Shown one piece after another: positions 58,644 to 64,000 of a stretch of 64,000 nt of DNA; the first letter of the stretch is position 1; every line of letters starts with the position of its first letter. Source of the DNA: Flavobacteriales bacterium. GTDB lineage: Bacteria; Bacteroidota; Bacteroidia; Flavobacteriales_F; PHOS-HE28. A program made the position numbers and the translations under genes. The stretch lies in assembly GCA_016715895.1 (NCBI GenBank), contig JADJXH010000004.1, positions 1,116,001-1,180,000 on the forward strand, read 5' to 3'. Under the pieces are notes generated by a model. The model had not been told where the DNA came from and ran no database searches. It saw nothing but the letters and a program-made list of their open reading frames with translations.

Positions 58644-59540
58644 TTACTCCGCCTCCTCCAGGATCCGCAGCACGCGGTCCGGGAAGTCGCTGATGATCCC
58701 GTCCACCCCGAGGGCGATCATCCGTCGGATGTCGGCCTCCTCGTTCACTGTCCACACCACCACCTCGATGTTGCGGTCCTGGAGCGCGCGCACGGAGCGG
58801 GCGTCCACCAGGTTGAACTGGGGGCTGTAGACGTCAGGCGTGTAGCTGAGCCGGCCGAGCTCCACATCCGGGTCGGTGCCCGCTTCCACCAGCAGGGCGG
58901 TGCGCAGGCCGGGGTCCTGGACGTGGACGGCCTCCAGCACGGCGGGGTCGAAGCTCTGCACCAGGCAGTTGGCGCCGAGCTGCAGGTCGCCGAGGGTGCG
59001 CAGCACGGCTGCGGCCAGCATGTCCGGCGCCGGTTGATGGGTGCCGTACCAGGCCGGGTCGCTCTTGATCTCGATGTTGTAGGCGATGGGTCCCACGCCC
59101 TCGGCGAGCGTGAGCTCCTCGATGGCCGACACCACCTCGGCGAGCGTCGGCTTCACCGCGCGGCGGCTCTCCTGATCGGGGAAATCCGGATGCGTCAGCG
59201 AGCCGCAATCGCACGCCTGGGCCTCCGCCAGGGTCATCCGGTGGATGTTGAGCGCCAGGCCCTGCGCCTCCGAGAGGGCTTCGCCGTTCGGCCCGGTGCA
59301 GATGCGGTGGTCCATCCAGGGCTCGTGGCTCACGAGCACATGCCCGTCACCGGTGAGCACCACATCCAGCTCGAGCCAGGTGCAGCCCAGCCGGGCGGCG
59401 CGTTGGAAGGCGGCGATGGTGTTCTCGGGCTCCAGGCCGCGACAACCGCGGTGGCCGTGCACTTCGGGTGGTTCGGGGGCGGAGGTCATGCAGGCGGAGA
59501 GCAGGAGGGCGAGCGCGGGCAGGGCCCTAGGGTTCGGCAT
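58644..59540 (-). CDS. Glycerophosphodiester phosphodiesterase lipoprotein
   Basis: 298 residues with a lipoprotein signal (ALPALALLLSACMTS) and a GDPD barrel: VHGHRGCRGLEPENTIAAFQRAARLG, LELDVVLTGDGHVLVSHEP and the closing VVVWTVNEEADIRRMIALGVDGIISDFPD. The catalytic His-Arg and metal-binding Glu-x-Asp are present. It hydrolyses glycerophosphodiesters outside the cytoplasm. Its 5' end overlaps the 3' end of the upstream dehydrogenase gene by 14 bp. Confidence 0.93.
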   Translation of the reverse strand: MPNPRALPALALLLSACMTSAPEPPEVHGHRGCRGLEPENTIAAFQRAARLGCTWLELDVVLTGDGHVLVSHEPWMDHRICTGPNGEALSEAQGLALNIHRMTLAEAQACDCGSLTHPDFPDQESRRAVKPTLAEVVSAIEELTLAEGVGPIAYNIEIKSDPAWYGTHQPAPDMLAAAVLRTLGDLQLGANCLVQSFDPAVLEAVHVQDPGLRTALLVEAGTDPDVELGRLSYTPDVYSPQFNLVDARSVRALQDRNIEVVVWTVNEEADIRRMIALGVDGIISDFPDRVLRILEEAE

Positions 59541-60462
59541 GGGGGAAGCGGGTGAGGATCTTGTCGGCGAGCACCGCGGCCATCTTGAAGCGGCCTTCAT
59601 GGGTGACCCCGGCGATGTGGGGGGTGAGGATCACGCGATCGTGAGCCAGCAAGCGCTCCAACACGGGCGCCTCGGTGCCGGGGTCGAGGCCGGAGAGGTC
59701 GGGGCGCTCGAACTCCAGCACATCGAGGGCGGCGCCGAGCACCCGCCCATTGTCGAGCGCATCGAGCAGGGCGGCGGTGTGCACCACGGGGCCGCGGCTC
59801 GTGTTCACCAGGCGGATGGGCCTGGCGAAGCCCGAGAGGAACCGGGCGTCGGCGTAGTGATGCGTCTCCCCGGTCAGCGGCAGGTGCAGGCTTACGATGT
59901 CGCTCGCGCGCTGCAGGGTGGCAAGGTCACACTGCTCCACGTGAGGCTGGGTGTGACCGCTGCGGTATTTGTCGTGGCCCAGCACGCGCACCCCGAAGCC
60001 CTGCAGGCGCTCGGCGAAGGCGAGGCCCATGTGGCCCAGGCCGATGATGCCCACGGTGAGGCCGTGCAGGTCGGTGCCGCGGTTCTCCTCGCGGAGCCAC
60101 TGGCCCGCATGCACCTGGCGATCGGCGCGCGGCAGGTGCTTCAACAGCGCCAGCGCCAACAGCAGCGTGTGTTCGGCCACACCATCACGGTTGCCTTCGG
60201 GGGAGTTGATCACCTCCACGCCGCGGGCCGCACAGGCGGCCGTGTCGATGTTCTCCAGGCCGGAGCCCACGCGCGCCACGAACCGAAGGCCCGGGGCGCG
60301 GTCCAGCACGTCCTGGCCCACGCGTCGGCTGCGCACCACGAGGCCATCGCAGTGGTCCAGCACCGGCGCGTCCGGACGCTCGTGCGTGATGCAGGCATGG
60401 CCGGCGGCGGTGAGCCGTTCCACGAGCACGGGATGGACCTCATCCAGGAAGTGGATCCGCAT
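59527..60462 (-). CDS. D-isomer-specific 2-hydroxyacid dehydrogenase
   Basis: 311 residues. The NAD-binding motif VGIIGLGHMGLAFAERLQGFG and the family segments VARVGSGLENIDTAACAARGVEVINSPEGN and VNTSRGPVVHTAALLDAL are intact, with the catalytic Arg, Glu and His (LTPHIAGVTHEG) in order. It could be a phosphoglycerate dehydrogenase-like or other hydroxyacid enzyme; no ACT domain is present. It starts right after mgtE, whose stop is 3 bp away. Confidence 0.9.
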   Translation of the reverse strand: MRIHFLDEVHPVLVERLTAAGHACITHERPDAPVLDHCDGLVVRSRRVGQDVLDRAPGLRFVARVGSGLENIDTAACAARGVEVINSPEGNRDGVAEHTLLLALALLKHLPRADRQVHAGQWLREENRGTDLHGLTVGIIGLGHMGLAFAERLQGFGVRVLGHDKYRSGHTQPHVEQCDLATLQRASDIVSLHLPLTGETHHYADARFLSGFARPIRLVNTSRGPVVHTAALLDALDNGRVLGAALDVLEFERPDLSGLDPGTEAPVLERLLAHDRVILTPHIAGVTHEGRFKMAAVLADKILTRFPHAEP

Positions 60463-60464
60463 GG

Positions 60465-61832
60465 TCAGTGGAAGAGGCCGTACATGATGTGGCCCACGGA
60501 GAAGTAGGTGAGCAGGCCGAAAATGTCGTTGAGCGTGGTGACGAAGGGCCCGGTGGCCAGAGCGGGGTCCACTTTGATGCGGTCGAGCAGCAGGGGGATG
60601 AGGGTGCCGAAGAGGGCGGCCGTCAGGATCACCATGCACAGGGCGATGCTGACGGTGTAGCTGAGGGCCTGGCTCTGACGCAGGGCGAGGTTGACCGCGA
60701 AGATGAGGGTGCCGCAGATGAGCGCGGTGATGACGGCCACGCGCAGCTCCTTCCACAGGCGGGCGCCCACGCGCATGTTCTGCAGGGTGCCGGCGGCGAG
60801 GCCCTGCACCACGATGGCGCTGGATTGCACACCCACGTTGCCGGCGGTGGCGGCGATGAGCGGCATGAAGAAGGCCATCTTCGGATCGATGCGCAGCTCC
60901 TCCTCGTAGAGGCCGATGATCTGGGAGCTGAGGACACCGCCGGCCAGGCCGATCAACAGCCAGGGAAGGCGGGCGCGCGTCTGCACCATCGGGCTGTCGG
61001 TGGCGTCCACGTCCTCGCTGATGCCGCTGGCGAGCTGATAGTCCTCCGTGGCCTCCTCCTGCATCACGTCCATCACGTCATCGAAGGTGATGCGGCCCAC
61101 CAGCCTGCCATCCTTGTCCACCACGGGCAGCACCACCACATCGTACTTCTTCATGCGGTTCACCACCTCCTCGGCGTCGGTGTCCACGCGCACGCTCACC
61201 ACCTCTGTTTCGCAGATGTGCTTGATGAGGGTGCGGGTGCTTTCGGCCGAGAAGAGGAGCTCCTTGAGCGGGAGGATGCCGACGAGGCGCTCGTCCTTGT
61301 CCACGACGTACACAGTGTAGACGTGATCCACCTCGCGGGCCTGCTGGCGCATCTCCACGATGGCGCGGGCCACGGTGGCGTCGGCGCGCACGCTGACCAG
61401 TTCCTTGGCCATCAGCGCTCCCGCCGTGCCTTCCTGGTAGCGGAGCAGTTCCTCGATGTCGTCGGCCTGCTCCTCATCGTCCAGCAGGTCGAGCACCTCC
61501 TTGGCCTTCTCCTCGGGGAGGTCGGCCATCACGTCGGCGGCATCGTCCGAATCGATGTGTCCGATCAGCTTGTCGGCGATCTCCTGGCTGGTAAGGCCTT
61601 CGAGGAGGCGTTCGCGGAGGTCCTCGTCGAGCTCCAGGATGGCCTCGGCGGCGGTCTCCTCCTCCAGCAGGCGCAGCACGTAGCGCGCCTCGTCGAGCGT
61701 CAGGCGGCCCAGTACGCCCCCGATGTCCGAGGGGTGCAGCTCGCTGAGCACGGCCAGGATGTCCTGGTCGCGCCCCACCTCCACATCGCCTTGGATGCGG
61801 TCCAGCAGGCCTTTGGTGAGCTCGAATGACAT
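60465..61832 (-). CDS. mgtE: MgtE magnesium transporter
   Basis: 455 residues. The N-terminal superhelical MgtE_N domain (LSELHPSDIGGVLGRLTLDEARYVLRLLEEE) is followed by a CBS pair (ALMAKELVSVRADATVARAIVEMR, then VVLPVVDKDGRLVGRITFDDVMDVMQEE), a plug helix and a membrane part of five helices (AFFMPLIAATAGNVGVQSSAIVVQGLA). This is the full-length Mg2+ channel of Bacteroidota and many other bacteria. A TAGCTTTG box lies about 40 bp upstream. Confidence 0.95.
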   Translation of the reverse strand: MSFELTKGLLDRIQGDVEVGRDQDILAVLSELHPSDIGGVLGRLTLDEARYVLRLLEEETAAEAILELDEDLRERLLEGLTSQEIADKLIGHIDSDDAADVMADLPEEKAKEVLDLLDDEEQADDIEELLRYQEGTAGALMAKELVSVRADATVARAIVEMRQQAREVDHVYTVYVVDKDERLVGILPLKELLFSAESTRTLIKHICETEVVSVRVDTDAEEVVNRMKKYDVVVLPVVDKDGRLVGRITFDDVMDVMQEEATEDYQLASGISEDVDATDSPMVQTRARLPWLLIGLAGGVLSSQIIGLYEEELRIDPKMAFFMPLIAATAGNVGVQSSAIVVQGLAAGTLQNMRVGARLWKELRVAVITALICGTLIFAVNLALRQSQALSYTVSIALCMVILTAALFGTLIPLLLDRIKVDPALATGPFVTTLNDIFGLLTYFSVGHIMYGLFH

Positions 61833-61872
61833 GCCGGCGGGTGGTCCATGGAAGCCCCGGTGGTGGGGCGTT

Positions 61873-61880
61873 CAAAGCTA
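61873..61880 (-). promoter_or_regulatory. -7 box of mgtE
   Basis: TAGCTTTG on the minus strand is an exact TAnnTTTG match about 40 bp before the ATG. Confidence 0.5.
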
Positions 61881-61896
61881 CGAAGGGGCCGTGGGC

Positions 61897-62670
61897 TCAG
61901 CAGGTGGGCGTGCCGGCAAGAGCAGCGAGCCCCACGAAGGCCTCCACGGGCAGTTGCTCGGCGCGGCGTGTCGCCAGCTCCGGGGGCAGGCCGCCCTCCA
62001 GCCCGGGAAAGTGGCGCAGGGCGTTGGTCAGCGTCTTGCGCCGCTGGTTGAACGCGGCCTTCACCAGGCGGTGGAAGACAGCCTCATCGCAGGCCAGCCG
62101 CGCGGTGGCGTTGCGCCGCAGGCGGATCACCGAGCTGCGCACCTTCGGCGGCGGGATGAAGGAGCCGGGCTCCACGTGAAAGAGAAGCTCCACATCGTAG
62201 TAGGCCTGCGCCAGCACGCTGGTGATGCCATACACCTTGCTGCCGTGCCCGGCACGGATGCGGTCGGCCACCTCCTTCTGGAACATGCCCACCACCTCCG
62301 TGCACCGGTCGCGGTGCTCGATCACCTTGAAGACGATCTGCGTGCTGATGTTGTAGGGGAAGTTGCCGATGACGGCGAAGGGGCCATCGCCCAGCGCGTC
62401 CAGGTCGAGCCGCAGGAAGTCGCCCTCGATGAGCCGGAGCTCGGGATGCTGTGCGCGCAGATGGGCCAGGCTCTCGGTGTCCACCTCGATGCCCGTGAGG
62501 TCGATGTCCTTGCGCCCGAGCAGGTGGCGGGTGAGGGCGCCCGTACCGGGCCCCACCTCCAGCACGCGGCGGTAGCCGCCATGGTGGGTGAGGGCCTCGG
62601 CGATGCGCTGCGCGATGGCGTCCTCCTTCAGGAAGTGCTGGCCCAGGTGTTTCTTGGGGCGGACGTGCAT
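61897..62670 (-). CDS. rsmA: 16S rRNA dimethyladenosine transferase
   Basis: 257 residues (KsgA). It dimethylates two adjacent adenosines near the 3' end of 16S rRNA. SAM motif VLEVGPGTGALT is near residues 37-48 and the catalytic NFPYN at 103-107; GSFIPPPKVRSSVIRL and the FNQRRKTL end are as in the family. It lies 12 bp after the DUF4286 gene and is probably co-transcribed with it. Confidence 0.96.
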   Translation of the reverse strand: MHVRPKKHLGQHFLKEDAIAQRIAEALTHHGGYRRVLEVGPGTGALTRHLLGRKDIDLTGIEVDTESLAHLRAQHPELRLIEGDFLRLDLDALGDGPFAVIGNFPYNISTQIVFKVIEHRDRCTEVVGMFQKEVADRIRAGHGSKVYGITSVLAQAYYDVELLFHVEPGSFIPPPKVRSSVIRLRRNATARLACDEAVFHRLVKAAFNQRRKTLTNALRHFPGLEGGLPPELATRRAEQLPVEAFVGLAALAGTPTC

Positions 62671-62682
62671 CGGGGGCGCGGG

Positions 62683-62991
62683 TCAGGCGGTGTGCAGCAC
62701 TTCCAGCAGGGTGCGGAAGGCGGCGAACCGGCCGGCATAGCGCTTCTGCGTCTCGGCCTGCAGGCGCGGGGCGTGCTCCTCCCGATACCGTTCGTAGGTG
62801 GCCATGTCGGCGCAGGTGTACTGCACCGCGTAGGTGAGCCCGCCATCCTCCTCGGCCAGCACGCGCATGATGCGGCTGTCAAGGAACAGTCCCGTGGCCA
62901 TCACATCGGGCACATGCACGGTATGCATCCACCGCAGCCACTCCTCGGCCACGTCGGCATCGACGTTCACGGTGACGTTGTAGATGATCAT
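62683..62991 (-). CDS. DUF4286-family protein
   Basis: 102 residues matching the DUF4286 pattern: IIYNVTVNVDADVAEEWLRWMHTVHVPDVMATGLF near the N-terminus, then YAVQYTCADMATYERYREEHAPRLQAE. A small ferredoxin-like fold is likely; function unknown. It overlaps the upstream TPR gene by 4 bp and precedes rsmA, an arrangement seen in other Bacteroidota. Confidence 0.85.
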   Translation of the reverse strand: MIIYNVTVNVDADVAEEWLRWMHTVHVPDVMATGLFLDSRIMRVLAEEDGGLTYAVQYTCADMATYERYREEHAPRLQAETQKRYAGRFAAFRTLLEVLHTA

Positions 62992-63998
62992 TGGGGCGGG
63001 GTGGTGCCGCCGTCGGCCGGCTCGGTGTCGGGGGCGTCGCCGCGCAGGCGGCGGAAACGGGCGCGTGCCTCGGGCACGAAGATGCTGCCCGGCTGCTCGA
63101 ACAGCAGCTTCTCATAGAACTGCATGGCCTTGCCGGGATCCTTCAGCTGCTCCTCGTGCAGGCGGCCCAGTTCGAAGAGGGCGTTGTCCATCAGGATGTC
63201 CAGCGGGTGCTCGGCCACGATGCGCTCGAGGTAGGCGGCGGCCTGCGCGAACTCCTTTCGGTCGCGCGCGATGCGGTGGCGCAGGAAGAGCACGTCGTCG
63301 GCGATGCCGTCCATCGGGAAGGCCGCGTCCAGGGTGTCGAGCACGTCGACGGCTTCGGCAAAACGCCGCTGGAAGGTGAGCAGGTCGGCCTGGGCGAAGA
63401 GGGAGAGCGGCGTGCTGTTGCTGTCGACCCCGATGTGGTCGGTGATCAGCAGGCTGAGCTCCATGGCGTCGTTGGCGATGAGCTTGGAGGTGGAGGCCTT
63501 GAGCACATCGAGCTGCCCCTTGGCCCACAGGAAGTCGCCGGCGTAGAAGCTCACCTTCGCGTTGCGCAGGCGGGCCTCGTGGCCCAGCGGGTCGTACTTG
63601 AAGTCGAGGTCCACCTGGCTGTAGAGGAGTGAGGCCTCCCAGATGTCGCCGTCGAAGAGGTGCACATCGGCCAGTGCGAGCTTGATGCGTCCGCGGGTGG
63701 CGGCATCGATGTCGGGCAGCGCCAGGGCCTGTTCCAGCAGGGCGGAGGCCGCGGCGCGGTCGTTGAGGTAGTAGGCCTGCACGCGGGCGAGGTCCTCCAT
63801 CAGGTCCACCGTGCCTTTGTTGCGGCCCAGTTCGTCGAGGGTGGACTCATAGCGGGTGCGCAGGGCGGCGAGGTCGGCGGCGGGCGGCTCGGCCATCGCG
63901 GTAAGGCGGGCCATCTCCGTGCGCACCTGGCCCATGCGGGCCTTGGCGTACAGCCCATCACGCCGCCCCAGGCCCACCACGTGGTCGTAGCACTTCAT
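62988..63998 (-). CDS. TPR-repeat protein, 5' end probably beyond the window
   Basis: 336 residues visible, starting at an ATG (63998) that is probably internal, since the window ends here and family members are longer. Helical repeats are present (GRIKLALADVHLFDGDIWEASLLYSQV, LFAQADLLTFQRRFAEAVDVLDTL, ELGRLHEEQLKDPGKAMQFYEKLL). A signal peptide is not in view. It is the first visible gene of a group with the DUF4286 and rsmA genes. Function unknown. Confidence 0.8.
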   Translation of the reverse strand: MKCYDHVVGLGRRDGLYAKARMGQVRTEMARLTAMAEPPAADLAALRTRYESTLDELGRNKGTVDLMEDLARVQAYYLNDRAAASALLEQALALPDIDAATRGRIKLALADVHLFDGDIWEASLLYSQVDLDFKYDPLGHEARLRNAKVSFYAGDFLWAKGQLDVLKASTSKLIANDAMELSLLITDHIGVDSNSTPLSLFAQADLLTFQRRFAEAVDVLDTLDAAFPMDGIADDVLFLRHRIARDRKEFAQAAAYLERIVAEHPLDILMDNALFELGRLHEEQLKDPGKAMQFYEKLLFEQPGSIFVPEARARFRRLRGDAPDTEPADGGTTPPQ

Positions 63999-64000
63999 GG

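Overview
The window is 64 kb of GC-rich, densely coding DNA from a member of Bacteroidota, most like an uncultured high-GC Flavobacteriales-type organism. The evidence is an SprA-type translocon of the type IX secretion system (T9SS), several secreted proteins with C-terminal T9SS sorting tails, a double-ExbD/TonB operon, TAnnTTTG-like promoter boxes and genes of the four-helix-bundle (S23) family. No rRNA, tRNA or CRISPR array was seen.

Layout. 1-7049: 3' part of sprA, then gcvH and a VanZ-like gene. 7050-10362 (minus): sulfate activation genes cysC-cysD-cysN, interrupted by a repeat-flanked S23 gene and a small palindrome. 10424-12085: an APC permease. 12455-18451 (minus): exbB-exbD-exbD-tonB, a small membrane protein, a PstS-like lipoprotein and a TPR protein, closed by a strong terminator. 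18786-36614: an accessory-rich stretch in which three plus-strand genes that look like one catabolic set (deoC, a full aldehyde dehydrogenase and a truncated aldehyde dehydrogenase) are separated by a stress protein, secreted proteins, three toxin-antitoxin pairs, an orphan class III nucleotide cyclase, an IS3-family insertion and small regulators. 36618-41937: a CsaA-like protein, three T9SS-type secreted proteins, a YqaA-like membrane protein and a LOG-family protein. 42079-48449: a three-gene RND efflux operon. 48473-55231: a quinone-reductase-like enzyme, a secreted protein, mfd and an ECF sigma gene broken by an amber codon. 55289-64000: fbp, a GNAT gene, a second repeat-flanked S23 gene, aspartate kinase, a glycerophosphodiesterase, a 2-hydroxyacid dehydrogenase, mgtE, rsmA, a DUF4286 gene and a TPR protein running off the end.

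Two patterns are not explained by ordinary annotation. First, inverted arrays of 7- or 9-nt words recur at six loci (8311-8742, 9661-9746, 26437-26520, 53233-53316, 53902-53977, 56774-57359). The word differs between most loci (TGAAAGC, GAGGTGT, GGTGAAT, GAGTCGG, ACCGCAGAG) but the grammar is shared. Two arrays enclose an S23 four-helix-bundle gene. The others are empty, and two sit in frame inside mfd. Second, four genes (deoC, the aldehyde dehydrogenase, a VOC/glyoxalase gene and mfd) keep an intact 3' end, followed by an accessory gene or palindrome, followed by a decayed copy of the same 3' end. This looks like repeated small insertions that use gene tails as attachment or recombination sites.

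Functionally the window combines cell-envelope work (T9SS export, TonB energisation, RND efflux, Mg2+ transport), central metabolism (glycine cleavage, sulfate activation, deoxyribose breakdown, fructose bisphosphatase, aspartate kinase) and a mobile or defence-like layer (TA pairs, IS, cyclase, repeat elements).
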